A program made the position numbers and the translations under genes. From the NCBI GenBank assembly GCA_001660395.1, contig LXWE01000005.1:1-64000 (forward strand): a DNA stretch of 64,000 nucleotides, in the 5' to 3' direction. This DNA is from Alteromonadaceae bacterium XY-R5. Lineage in GTDB: Bacteria; Pseudomonadota; Gammaproteobacteria; Enterobacterales; Alteromonadaceae. The notes under the pieces are model-generated. The model was given only the letters and a program-made list of their open reading frames with translations, did no database searches and was not told where the DNA came from. Of the stretch, positions 48,142 to 56,734 are shown one piece after another. Each line of letters opens with the position of its first letter. Position 1 is the first letter of the stretch.

Positions 48142-48735
48142 TTAATCAGGTGAATGTAGCGGTACCCCGGCAGCTTGGCCACGGGAGAGAACTTGTTCCT
48201 TTAGCCATTCCCACAATGCCGGGTGAGCGCCTGCAACTGCCTGATTTTTGTCTAATACTTGCATCAGGCTAATGCCATGAGCAAGCCAGCTTTGGCAGTT
48301 GTTGTTGAGGTTTTGCAGTACCGGCATCATGCGATCAATGGCTTTTGCGAATTTTGCTTCAGGGGTTTGAGCCTGTTCAAATTCAATCCATAAGTCCAAA
48401 AATAGCTGGTGTTGCTGCTGAGGTAAAAGCGCAAAAATGCGTTTGGCGGCAGCGAGTTCATTTTCATAATCATCATGGTTGGCATCGTAGGCAAACTTGT
48501 CACCAGTATCGATTTCGACGACATCATGCAGTAACAGCATGGTGATTACTTTCGTTGCGTCGAGTTGATGCTCCGAATAAGGCAGCAAACTGACGGCCAG
48601 CAAGGCAATTTGCCAACTGTGCTCGGCGCTGTTTTCGTAACGGCTTAGGCCTAAGGGTTTGGTGCGGCGTTCCACTGCCTTTAGCTTTTCCAGTTCAAGG
48701 ATAAATAGAGTAACGGCTTCGAAATCCTGAGTCAT
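48142..48735 (-). CDS. HD-domain hydrolase (YfbR/HDDC2-like)
   Basis: A 197-residue HD-superfamily phosphohydrolase. The metal site is formed by the His in YENSAEHSWQIALLAVSLLP (about 36), HD in MLLLHDVVEIDTGDKF (about 74-75), and a later Asp in KAIDRMMP near 138. This spacing matches 5'-deoxynucleotidase YfbR and HDDC2, which remove phosphate from deoxynucleoside monophosphates; this exact substrate is an inference. Its start overlaps the preceding small gene by 4 bp, so it belongs to the cytochrome c operon. Confidence 0.85.
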   Translation of the reverse strand: MTQDFEAVTLFILELEKLKAVERRTKPLGLSRYENSAEHSWQIALLAVSLLPYSEHQLDATKVITMLLLHDVVEIDTGDKFAYDANHDDYENELAAAKRIFALLPQQQHQLFLDLWIEFEQAQTPEAKFAKAIDRMMPVLQNLNNNCQSWLAHGISLMQVLDKNQAVAGAHPALWEWLKEQVLSRGQAAGVPLHSPD

Positions 48736-49085
48736 AATGAGGCTCCGTTGAGAAGATGAAATGCGTGCCGGACTTGTTCGGCAAACGCGGGAAGCGGATG
48801 AACCTGAATGATGGCCGAATTGGGGCGAATGTCGGGCGCAGCATCATTTGCCAGCAGATAGTAACATATCGGTAATGAGCTCAGTGTGAGTTTTTTGGGG
48901 AGGTCAGCGGCACTTTTATATCGACAGAGCAGCATATCGACACGTGGATTCATTGCGGTTAGCTGGAGGCGTTTGGGATGTCGACAGCAGACTTGAAAAC
49001 CACCACCGCTGCGCAGTATTAATGTCAGTCGCTGTTGCCACTTAACATCAGGTTCAAGCAGTAACAGCGATGACAAATGTGTCAC
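48732..49085 (-). CDS. Small protein of unknown function, possibly receiver-like
   Basis: A 117-residue protein of unknown role. LSSLLLLEPDVKWQQRLTLIL at the start resembles the first strand and helix of a response-regulator receiver, and VDMLLCRYKS could stand for the phosphoacceptor strand, but the usual acidic pair and conserved Asp/Lys are not clear. It starts with GTG directly after the cytochrome c stop (TAAGTG) and overlaps the HD gene by 4 bp, so it is probably expressed. No signal peptide or membrane segment is seen. Confidence 0.55.
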   Translation of the reverse strand: MTHLSSLLLLEPDVKWQQRLTLILRSGGGFQVCCRHPKRLQLTAMNPRVDMLLCRYKSAADLPKKLTLSSLPICYYLLANDAAPDIRPNSAIIQVHPLPAFAEQVRHAFHLLNGASL

Positions 49086-49400
49086 TTACTGCCCTTTTGG
49101 ATCCAGGCTGGAATAGTAAGCTGCCAGGTTGGCGATATCATCGTCACTCAGGCCTGCTGCCATAGGTGCCATGATCATGTTTTTACGCGTGCCATCACGA
49201 AAAGCCTTTAACTGTTCAGCTAAGTACATTTCTTTTTGACCCGCTAAATTCGGGTAATTAGGGATCATCGAAACGCCCGATGGGCCATGGCAACTGGCAC
49301 ATACGGCTGATTTGGCTTTGCCTGCATCGGCGTCGCCGGCCACGGCTCCGATACTAATTAAGGTGCTTGTTGCTGCAAATATTATTGTTGTTAGCTTCAA
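49086..49400 (-). CDS. Class I cytochrome c (c5/c553-like)
   Basis: A 104-residue periplasmic electron carrier. A signal peptide spans about residues 1-21 (ending AVA). Haem binds to Cys34 and Cys37 with His38 as axial ligand in CASCHG; the sixth ligand is Met77 or Met80 in NMIMAPMA. The segment [19 protein letters not shown] is typical of cytochrome c553/c4-half proteins. It probably carries electrons between quinol-linked complexes and a terminal oxidase. It is the first gene of a three-gene operon. Confidence 0.92.
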   Translation of the reverse strand: MKLTTIIFAATSTLISIGAVAGDADAGKAKSAVCASCHGPSGVSMIPNYPNLAGQKEMYLAEQLKAFRDGTRKNMIMAPMAAGLSDDDIANLAAYYSSLDPKGQ

Positions 49401-49469
49401 ACTGGGGTACTCCTAAGTTTCACGATAGAATAGCCTACTCGTTAAGCGACATTAAATACAAGGGTAACT

Positions 49470-50915
49470 ATGTTGGGCAAGCATTTTGCGACAGAACTGG
49501 CACATCTTGGTCGTCAACAGCCGCCGGTAGCACTGCAAAATATGAGGGTGGTTATGACCAACCCTGATCTGGCTCAGTTTTTAAACCTTGGTCCTGAATG
49601 GCTCGCAAACGATACCCTATTATCCTTGCTGTTTGATAGTGAAAGCAAAATCGCAACACAATCTATGGCACAAAAATATGGTGGTCACCAGTTTGGACAG
49701 TGGAATCCACAGTTGGGCGATGGACGCGGACTATTATTGGGCGACACGCGAGCACTGGATGGCCAACTCTGGGACCTACATTTAAAAGGTGCTGGCCCTA
49801 CACCCTATGCACGCGGAGGTGATGGCCGCGCAGTATTGCGCTCAAGTATCAGGGAATATTTAGCCAGTGAAGCCTTGCACGCATTAGGAATTCCAACCTC
49901 GCGTGCCCTTGCGCTTATTAGTAGTAATCATCCTGTGTATCGCGAAACACCGGAAACCGCGGCGATGGTGATCCGGGCTTGTCAAAGTCATATTCGCTTT
50001 GGTCATTTTGAATATTTTTATCATACTGATCAGAAGGATAAGTTAGATGATTTATTTGCCTTCTGCTTTCGACATCATTTTGTCGATTGTGCAAATGCGG
50101 ACAATCCTCATCTGGCTATGTTAGAAAAAATCACCCTGGAAACAGCAAAATTAATTGCTAAGTGGCAGGCGTTCGGATTTAACCATGGCGTAATGAATAC
50201 CGACAATATGTCAGTCCATGGAGTAACCTTTGATTTTGGCCCTTACGCGTTTTTAGATGATTATGATCCTGAATTTATTTGTAATCACTCTGACCATAAT
50301 GGGCGTTATAGTTTTGAACAGCAACCTGGTATCGCGCTGTGGAATTTAAATGCGCTGGCCCACGGGTTTACGCCCTATGCAAGTGTGGATGAAATTCGTC
50401 AGGTTTTGGAAAAGTATGAACCAACCCTGTTAACGCATTATCGGGATTTAATGCTAGCAAAGCTTGGTCTGGAACAGGTGATGCCTGAAGACCAGCGATT
50501 ACTCAGTGATTGGTTAAATCTGTTAGAGCAGGACCAGCGGGACTACCATCAGAGTTTCAGACTGTTGGCTGAATTCAATGTCGCAGATGGCGGAAAATGT
50601 GATGTGTTACGTGACCATTTTATCGACAGAGATACATATGATAGCTGGGCACAACGTTATTATATTCGCCTAAAACAGCAGCAAAGTTCAGATCAGGCGC
50701 GTCATCTGACCATGAACAAGGTAAATCCGAAATATATTCTACGTAACTACCTGGCTCAGGAAGCCATAGAAGCCGCTGAGCAGGGAGACTTCTCTGCAAT
50801 ACAACGGCTACTCAAGGTATTAGCCCGACCCTTTGATGAACAGGAGAATGCTGAAAAGTATGCGCAAGGGGTACCGGATTGGGGTAAACGATTGGAGATT
50901 TCATGCAGCAGTTAG
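49470..50915 (+). CDS. selO: Protein adenylyltransferase SelO (YdiU)
   Basis: A 481-residue kinase-like enzyme that transfers AMP from ATP to Ser, Thr or Tyr of target proteins, linked to oxidative stress and S-glutathionylation. Conserved family blocks include GGHQFGQWNPQLGDGRG (about 71-87), LKGAGPTPYARGGDGRAVL (about 109-127), and NHGVMNTDNMSVHGVTFDFG (about 238-257), which holds the metal-binding Asn and Asp. The C-terminus is EISCSS with an ordinary cysteine where some homologues carry selenocysteine. Length is as in E. coli YdiU. The next gene overlaps by 13 bp. Confidence 0.95.
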   Translation: MLGKHFATELAHLGRQQPPVALQNMRVVMTNPDLAQFLNLGPEWLANDTLLSLLFDSESKIATQSMAQKYGGHQFGQWNPQLGDGRGLLLGDTRALDGQLWDLHLKGAGPTPYARGGDGRAVLRSSIREYLASEALHALGIPTSRALALISSNHPVYRETPETAAMVIRACQSHIRFGHFEYFYHTDQKDKLDDLFAFCFRHHFVDCANADNPHLAMLEKITLETAKLIAKWQAFGFNHGVMNTDNMSVHGVTFDFGPYAFLDDYDPEFICNHSDHNGRYSFEQQPGIALWNLNALAHGFTPYASVDEIRQVLEKYEPTLLTHYRDLMLAKLGLEQVMPEDQRLLSDWLNLLEQDQRDYHQSFRLLAEFNVADGGKCDVLRDHFIDRDTYDSWAQRYYIRLKQQQSSDQARHLTMNKVNPKYILRNYLAQEAIEAAEQGDFSAIQRLLKVLARPFDEQENAEKYAQGVPDWGKRLEISCSS

Positions 50916-51214
50916 CCACCCGGTTGGTTGTCGACGGTGATCAACTTAAGTTGCTGGGCGTACCCTGGCCAGAGTTGGAGTCAGATAGGCTGGAAAGTCT
51001 GATTCGAGCATTTGTTGTCGCTTGCGATGGACAGTGGGTCGAAATGGAGTTCGGCGCCGATAGAGTGTTGGTGTATTTTCGGGTGCTGGAACAGGACTGC
51101 TTATTGTCGTTGGAAAGTTTATGTGAAGCGGCATGGATCGAAGCTGTTGGCAGTGGCTACACTATGCCAACGGAGCATATCCTGCAGGCATTTGTACGGA
51201 GTTTGTCAGACTGA
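50903..51214 (+). CDS. Small protein, possibly DUF3630
   Basis: A 103-residue cytoplasmic protein. It resembles DUF3630, a small family of about 100 residues known in Shewanella and Vibrio relatives; the C-terminal FRVLEQDCLLSLESLCEAAW segment is the best match. This is recalled, not searched. It overlaps selO by 13 bp and the next gene by one base (TGATG), which strongly suggests one message. No signal peptide or catalytic motif can be seen. Confidence 0.55.
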   Translation: MQQLATRLVVDGDQLKLLGVPWPELESDRLESLIRAFVVACDGQWVEMEFGADRVLVYFRVLEQDCLLSLESLCEAAWIEAVGSGYTMPTEHILQAFVRSLSD

Positions 51215-54036
51215 TGGGTTATTGGCGTGGGCTAGTCTTATTTTTGTGGTGTTGGTGCTGGTCCGCACAGGCTCTGCAGTTAGAAGATCAAAGTGAGATA
51301 GACCTGCTGAATTATGTGCGCTGGCAGGTAACAGATACCAGCGTACAGCTTTCTACTGTGCGTAACATGGAGCACTGGCAGGAACTGGATGTCGCCAGAC
51401 TACAGAGAGATTTAAGTCTTTGGGGCAAGGTTGATATTGGCTTTGAAGGTAAGTTACCCGCCGTTTACTACTTATCGTTAGAAAATCCATATCTGGATAA
51501 GGTCGATGTCATCATTACGGATGTTCAGGGCCGGATTCTATATGCCTACCAAATGGGCGCGCTACGTGACCCTCAACAAAAACCTGTCAATCATCGCAAT
51601 ATCTTGGTTCCACTGGAATTCAGCCCCGGTGAGCAACTCCAGATTTTCATTAAAATCGTTGACGACGGGCCTGCAGCATTCGAACTGAGCCTGCGTAAAC
51701 GCAATAATCTGCTTGAACACGAACAGTTCAATTTAACGGTTATTGGCGCCATTGTGGGGGCCTTGTTGATCATGGCTGCCTATTTCATGATCACTTATGT
51801 TCTATTGCATAGCCCGACGCGTTTTTGGTTCTCTCTGGCATGCGCAGGCATGGCTTTGCTGTTTATGAATATGCATGGACTGTTTGCCCAGATTAATGGT
51901 TTTGGACCTTATATTTCGATGGTTTCGACTGCGCTGGTGGCTTGGTTAATCTTCTGCAGCGCCAAAGTCTCTCACGGGCTGATGGAAAATGTGCCGTTTC
52001 CGCTTCGTACTGTGTCCTATGTCCTGGCAGGAGTGTTGTTATTGTGTGGTATTAGCCTGGATGCCTTTGAACAGATACTGGCATCCTGCGGTATCGGTGC
52101 CATTGTCGTGTTACTGCATCTGCTTTTGGCTTTGGTTTATCGCAACCGTACCAGCAGTTTACCTAATCGTTTATATATTTTAGGTTGGTTGACCATTTGC
52201 AGCACCGCTTGGACAGTGGCGCTGCTATTTGCAAACGGAAAACTGGTGAGTACCCAGGACAGTATGGTGTTTATCGCCTTAATTATGGGGGGGGTTGTGT
52301 TGCTTGCCGTCGCAATTGGCTCTCACGAGCGTTTGCAAACGCAGTCTATGCAGCAGCGCCAGCAGGGCACCATTGCAGGTTTAAGCCAGTTTTATGACAT
52401 GTTCCGAAACTCAGTGGGGGGATTGTTTACGTCTACGCTGGATGGTCGCCTACTCAGTATAAATCCTGCTATGTGTGAGCTGTTTGGTTATGACAATGAA
52501 CAGCAGTTTCAGGAAGAGGTTAAGAATATTCGGCAGCTTTATGCGGATATTCACGACAGAGAAAGGCTCATTGCTGAACTTCTCGAAGATAAAACGGTTA
52601 GAGGCCGAGAAATTAAAGGCATCCGCCGTGATGGAAGCGAGTTGTGGTTCAGTGTTTCGGTTCACCTGCGGCATGAACATGGCGAAGACCTGATTTTCGG
52701 TTCTTTGTTTGACGTAACTGAACGTAAACAATCTGACATTAGCCTGGAATATTTGGCGACCCATGATTCTCTAACTGGCGTCATTAACCGTCGCGAATTT
52801 GAAAAGCGACTCCATCAGGGGATGGCGTTAGCAGGAACGGATTACGAACTCACCTTGTTATATCTCGATCTCGACCAGTTCAAGGTGGTGAACGATACCT
52901 GCGGGCATAAAGCCGGTGATGTGCTAATTAAGCAGTTATCCAGCCAGTTAAATCAGGTGGTCAGTAAAAAAGGAACAATGGCGCGCCTCGGTGGCGATGA
53001 ATTTGGTGTGTTGCTGGAAGATACTCAGGCTGGCAGTGCTTATGCGCTGGCGAATCAGTTGCTTAATCAGGTGCAGCAATTCCGTTTTGTCTGGGAGAGT
53101 CGGATTTTTACGCTCGGGGTGAGCATTGGTATGGTTAACTGGCGCCCGTCTATTCAGACCGCAGAGCAGTTGCTAAGCATGGCTGATGCTGCATGCTATA
53201 TGGCCAAAGAGCAGGGACGAAATCAGGTGCATGTGTATTCTCAAGAGGATGAGAGAATGCAGCGGTATGAGTCTGAGCTTAACTGGGTGTCGCAGATCAA
53301 CAAGGCGCTGCAGAATGACAAATTTGAACTCTTCTATCAGCATTATCATCCTCTGAATAAGCTGATTGACGGCCATCATTATGAAATTCTGCTGCGAATG
53401 CAGGATGAGCAAGGTAATTTATGCTCACCCAATTACTTCCTGCCTGCAGCAGAACGTTATAATTTGACTGCGAAGATTGACCGTTGGGTTATCGAACATT
53501 ACTTTGCCTGGCTCCAAAAACAGCCTGAACATTTACAAAAACTTCGCCGTTGTAATATTAACCTAAGTGGTCACTCACTCGCGGATAAAGAGCTGAGATT
53601 GTTTATATTACGTGCGTTCGAACAATACAGTATTCCACATAATAAAATTTGCTTTGAAATCACCGAGAGTATGGCCATCCTAAAGATGGAAGATACCCTG
53701 AAGTTTATTAAAACCTTCCAGCAGTTGGGCTGTGCATTTGCCCTGGATGATTTCGGAAGCGGTTTTTCTTCCTATGGCTATTTAAAAAGCCTTCCCGTCG
53801 CACAGGTGAAAATTGACGGTAGTTTCGTAAAAGATCTGCTAACCGATCCAATAGATATGGCAATGGTAACTTCCATCAAAGATGTTGCGCAGGCAATGGG
53901 TATGGAGACCGTGGCTGAATACGTTGAAACACCCGATCTTATCGTCGCTTTGGGTAAAATAGGTGTCGATTATGCTCAGGGATACGCTATTGCTAAGCCT
54001 CGTGCGCTTTCCGCTTTCTCTCCCTATCAAGCCTAG
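51214..54036 (+). CDS. 7TMR-DISM sensor with PAS, GGDEF and EAL domains
   Basis: A 940-residue bifunctional c-di-GMP protein. A signal sequence (about 1-20) precedes a 7TMR-DISMED2-like periplasmic domain (about 25-165), seven transmembrane helices (about 175-385), a PAS domain (about 405-505), GGDEF (about 515-675; intact RLGGDEF with Gly593) and EAL (about 690-930). The EAL motif reads EIL (Glu724), yet the other catalytic residues are present: NLSG, FEITES, LDDFGSG, VKIDGSF and VAEYVET. No RxxD inhibitory site is seen before GGDEF. Start 51214 is chosen over 51133 because it follows the previous stop and gives a signal peptide. Confidence 0.9.
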   Translation: MGYWRGLVLFLWCWCWSAQALQLEDQSEIDLLNYVRWQVTDTSVQLSTVRNMEHWQELDVARLQRDLSLWGKVDIGFEGKLPAVYYLSLENPYLDKVDVIITDVQGRILYAYQMGALRDPQQKPVNHRNILVPLEFSPGEQLQIFIKIVDDGPAAFELSLRKRNNLLEHEQFNLTVIGAIVGALLIMAAYFMITYVLLHSPTRFWFSLACAGMALLFMNMHGLFAQINGFGPYISMVSTALVAWLIFCSAKVSHGLMENVPFPLRTVSYVLAGVLLLCGISLDAFEQILASCGIGAIVVLLHLLLALVYRNRTSSLPNRLYILGWLTICSTAWTVALLFANGKLVSTQDSMVFIALIMGGVVLLAVAIGSHERLQTQSMQQRQQGTIAGLSQFYDMFRNSVGGLFTSTLDGRLLSINPAMCELFGYDNEQQFQEEVKNIRQLYADIHDRERLIAELLEDKTVRGREIKGIRRDGSELWFSVSVHLRHEHGEDLIFGSLFDVTERKQSDISLEYLATHDSLTGVINRREFEKRLHQGMALAGTDYELTLLYLDLDQFKVVNDTCGHKAGDVLIKQLSSQLNQVVSKKGTMARLGGDEFGVLLEDTQAGSAYALANQLLNQVQQFRFVWESRIFTLGVSIGMVNWRPSIQTAEQLLSMADAACYMAKEQGRNQVHVYSQEDERMQRYESELNWVSQINKALQNDKFELFYQHYHPLNKLIDGHHYEILLRMQDEQGNLCSPNYFLPAAERYNLTAKIDRWVIEHYFAWLQKQPEHLQKLRRCNINLSGHSLADKELRLFILRAFEQYSIPHNKICFEITESMAILKMEDTLKFIKTFQQLGCAFALDDFGSGFSSYGYLKSLPVAQVKIDGSFVKDLLTDPIDMAMVTSIKDVAQAMGMETVAEYVETPDLIVALGKIGVDYAQGYAIAKPRALSAFSPYQA

Positions 54037-54178
54037 AATCTCATCAAAGCGGCTTTTTTCTGCTGCTGGGCGCAGATTTGCCGTTTTTTACCTTGTAATA
54101 GCGTAGAATATACCCATATACACGGAATCTTTTCGGTCACCTTGTGGCCAGTTTATTTTTGATCCTGAAGTAGCAGTT

Positions 54179-54796
54179 ATGAACCAAAGCCAACAACCTT
54201 TTCAGTATGTCAGCTCCGCCAATTTGCCCACCCGTTGGGGGCAGTTCCGTATTCACGGTTTTGTTGAAACGGCAACGGATCAGGAGCATGTCGCACTTTC
54301 CTATGGTGAATGGGAAGAAGGGGAAGTTGTGCCTATCCGAATCCATTCTGAGTGTTTAACGGGTGACTCCCTTTTCAGTACACGTTGTGATTGTGGTTTT
54401 CAGCTAGAGAAGGCTCTGCAAAATATCGTTGAGCACGGTAAAGGCGTGTTGCTGTATTTACGTCAGGAAGGGCGTGGTATTGGTCTGTTGAATAAAATTC
54501 GTGCCTATCACCTACAGGACCAGGGGTTGGACACGGTCGAAGCCAACGAGCATTTGGGCTTTGATGCTGACCTGCGCGACTATGCAATATGTAAGCTTAT
54601 GCTAAGCACTTTGAAAGTGGCAAAGGTCAATTTGATGACGAACAATCCGAAAAAGCGCGCGGCGCTTGAAGGCATGGGTATCGAAGTTGTTGCCAGAACC
54701 GCCATCGACCATGGTATTACCGAGCACAACAAAGGCTACATTCGCACAAAAACAGAAAAGTTGGGTCATGTGTTCGACCCGCATTTGCTCAAGTAA
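54179..54796 (+). CDS. ribA: GTP cyclohydrolase II
   Basis: It opens GTP to 2,5-diamino-6-ribosylamino-4-pyrimidinone 5'-phosphate with loss of formate and pyrophosphate, the first step of riboflavin synthesis. The 205-residue protein has zinc ligands Cys59, Cys70 and Cys72 in HSECLTGDSLFSTRCDCG, and the GTP-handling block YLRQEGRGIGLLNKIRAY (about 97-114), which includes the catalytic Arg and Tyr. The single-function form lacks the RibB domain found in fused enzymes. No FMN riboswitch is evident in the 142-bp upstream gap. Confidence 0.95.
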   Translation: MNQSQQPFQYVSSANLPTRWGQFRIHGFVETATDQEHVALSYGEWEEGEVVPIRIHSECLTGDSLFSTRCDCGFQLEKALQNIVEHGKGVLLYLRQEGRGIGLLNKIRAYHLQDQGLDTVEANEHLGFDADLRDYAICKLMLSTLKVAKVNLMTNNPKKRAALEGMGIEVVARTAIDHGITEHNKGYIRTKTEKLGHVFDPHLLK

Positions 54797-54811
54797 TCAT
54801 GTTGTCTCTTC

Positions 54812-55729
54812 TCAGGCGTCGACGAGCGCCTGAGGGTCTTGCTCTCGTAATTCCTGTCGTAACCAGGTTCTAAATGCTTCGATGCGCGCCAGACGAGGTG
54901 AGGCGTCGTCATATACCAATGTGTAGGTCAAACGCTCTTCTAGCTGTATATCAAATGGTTTGACAAGCAATCCATTGTCCAGCATATCTTGTGACATACA
55001 GGTGGCGCTTAGGCAAATTCCATGGCCTCCAGCAACGGCATTGATAGCCATATCCCATGTAGTCACTTCCATCCAGAATAATTTCTGTGGATCAAAAGGC
55101 ACGCTAGCAATATTCAGCCAGTTTTTCCATGAGAAGGGGCCCGGATCGATGGCTTCCACTAACCAGCATTTAGCCACACTTGCAGGGGAATTTAGATCTA
55201 ACTCCCGGGCTACTTTTGGCGAACAAACGGCAAACACAGGCGAAGCAAGCAAAGGTTCCTGATGCACCTGTTCAAATATCTTGTCACCTTGTCTGATGGC
55301 TAAATCTATTGAGCTATGCCGTACATCTTCATATTGATGAGATGCCACCGCTCTTACATTGATACTTGGATAAAGTAAGGAAAACTTCCAAAGTCTTGGT
55401 ACTAGCCAGCGAGAACAAAAAGACGGCGATGATGTAACAGTTAGAACACCTTCGAGTGGTTCCCCCTGAATACTGTTAAATCCATCCGATAGATGTGAAA
55501 AGGCCTTATCGACATACTCATGGAGTATCTTCCCCTGGTGAGTCAACTGCATAGTTCGCCCAATCCGCGTGAAAAGCTTGCATCCAAGATGTTGCTCCAA
55601 GGCTCTTATTTGCTGGCTGATAGCAGCCTGTGTGACCGCTAATTTTTCTGCCGCCAAACTATAACTACTGCATGTCGCAGCCGCGTTAAAACTGCGGAGA
55701 AGGGGTAAGAGTTTTAGGCGTTTATCCAT
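54812..55729 (-). CDS. LysR-family transcriptional regulator (GcvA-like)
   Basis: A 305-residue regulator. The N-terminal winged helix-turn-helix (about 8-65) includes SYSLAAEKLAVTQAAISQQI; the C-terminal part (about 95-295) is a periplasmic-binding-like effector domain. LPLLRSFNAAATCSSYSLAA is typical of the GcvA-like branch that often controls amino-acid or beta-lactamase genes. Start 55729 is chosen because it matches the usual LysR N-terminus; the longer frame from 55840 adds unrelated residues that overlap the divergent ORF's leader. LysR regulators often control the divergent neighbour, here a 56-residue ORF. Confidence 0.88.
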   Translation of the reverse strand: MDKRLKLLPLLRSFNAAATCSSYSLAAEKLAVTQAAISQQIRALEQHLGCKLFTRIGRTMQLTHQGKILHEYVDKAFSHLSDGFNSIQGEPLEGVLTVTSSPSFCSRWLVPRLWKFSLLYPSINVRAVASHQYEDVRHSSIDLAIRQGDKIFEQVHQEPLLASPVFAVCSPKVARELDLNSPASVAKCWLVEAIDPGPFSWKNWLNIASVPFDPQKLFWMEVTTWDMAINAVAGGHGICLSATCMSQDMLDNGLLVKPFDIQLEERLTYTLVYDDASPRLARIEAFRTWLRQELREQDPQALVDA

Positions 55730-55824
55730 AAGTTCTACTAATACTAAGTGTAAGTAAAGATCGTTGGTGTTCTTATTTGTGGCTGAGCAAAATAGTTGTC
55801 TAAAGCAAATAAGGAAAGACGCTA

Positions 55825-55995
55825 ATGACGTTATCATCACACATCAAAAAAGATTTCAAAAGCGATGCAAAAAAAAGAGGAGATGGTCATCCGGATATTG
55901 GGACGTTGACCCCATCTGAGCATACCCAAGGTGAGAAATTACTTCAGCGGATAGGGAAAATCATGACGCTTTCTTTGGTAGTAATTTATAAGTGA
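55825..55995 (+). CDS. Small ORF divergent from the LysR gene
   Basis: A 56-residue frame starting with ATG and preceded by AAGGA eight bases upstream. The protein is hydrophilic and lysine-rich at first (MTLSSHIKKDFKSDAKKRG) and ends in a short hydrophobic stretch (MTLSLVVIYK). It has no recognisable domain. It starts 95 bp from the LysR start on the opposite strand, the usual place for a LysR target. It could be a small protein or the 5' remnant of a longer, decayed gene. Confidence 0.4.
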   Translation: MTLSSHIKKDFKSDAKKRGDGHPDIGTLTPSEHTQGEKLLQRIGKIMTLSLVVIYK

Positions 55996-56215
55996 AATTT
56001 ATCCTTCCTTGTTCGAAAGCCAAAATAGAAAAAGGAAATGTCATTTACTTTTTGCGTCTGAAGTCTGTGACGTGTACGGCATAAGCGAAGTAATGGTCAT
56101 TACTTGGGCCGCATTTTCACTCTAATATTCGTATCTGCCTCTGTGTTTCTACTTTGTTCATGCACTACTGTTTGAACACTGTGAACAAGACGACGAAATA
56201 AACTTATCGACTAAC
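55996..56215. other. Intergenic region between small ORF and oriC-like region
   Basis: This stretch of about 220 bp has no supported gene. It contains an 18-bp palindrome at 56088-56105 (listed separately) and, from about 56160 on, is AT-richer as it passes into the oriC-like region. Confidence 0.4.
56088..56105. repeat. 18-bp palindrome with a partial second copy at 56712-56721
   Basis: AAGTAATG and its complement CATTACTT flank a GT centre, giving an 18-bp inverted repeat. Ten bases of it, TAATGGTCAT, recur at 56712-56721, again preceded by CGAAG. The two copies stand on either side of the oriC-like region, so they may be protein-binding sites. Confidence 0.6.
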
Positions 56216-56313
56216 TTTTCCACAGGCAGAGTCGTATTTTTGCTGGTTTTTTCAGCGATATCCACAGCGTTGTGGAAAACTTTTTAGTTGCTCCATTTAT
56301 CCACTTGATTTTC

Positions 56314-56334
56314 GAACGATCTGCTGGATCGTTT
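56314..56334. repeat. 21-bp repeat, copy A, with inverted GATC pair
   Basis: This site contains GATC-TGCTG-GATC inside the inverted repeat AACGATC / GATCGTT. It matches copy B at 56678-56698 in 19 of 21 positions. The tandem palindromic GATC pair suggests binding of Dam-linked proteins such as SeqA. Confidence 0.7.
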
Positions 56335-56677
56335 CAAATGTAAATATTTTGTATTTGATTTTGAGGTGTGGATCGGATCTGGAAGATCCTGTTATGCAGT
56401 GATCCATCCTGCTGTCAACAGATCAAAGCATGATCTGTGCTTAAGTTGCTGAATTAAAAAAATTTAAATTATATTTTTACTGTGTACAAGTAAGGTTTTC
56501 GATCTTCTGTCTGGATCCATTTAAGAGATTTATATAGATCGTCGTAAAGATAATTAAGTTATTTAATTGTTAATATTAAAAGGTGGGTTTTGAGTGAATT
56601 TAGTACAAGGGATCTCTTGGTAAGCTGTGTATAAGTATGTGTATAGGGTTTTGTAACTAACCAAATGGTAAAACAAT

Positions 56678-56698
56678 GAACGATCTGCTTGATCATTT
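56678..56698. repeat. 21-bp repeat, copy B, with GATC pair
   Basis: This second copy contains GATC-TGCTT-GATC, the same 5-bp spacing as copy A, and lies 364 bp from it, shortly before the stop of the PilZ gene on the minus strand. Two differences from copy A weaken its inverted symmetry. Confidence 0.7.
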
Positions 56699-56734
56699 TA
56701 TGAACGAAGCATAATGGTCATAATTCACAGACGA

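Noticed and set aside
51133-51213. Longer start of the GGDEF-EAL protein at 51133
   Set aside because: It would overlap the previous gene by 82 bp and bury the signal peptide; ATG at 51214 overlaps the previous stop by one base.
55730-55840. Longer LysR frame from 55840
   Set aside because: The extra 37 residues are not LysR-like, and the usual LysR N-terminus begins at 55729.
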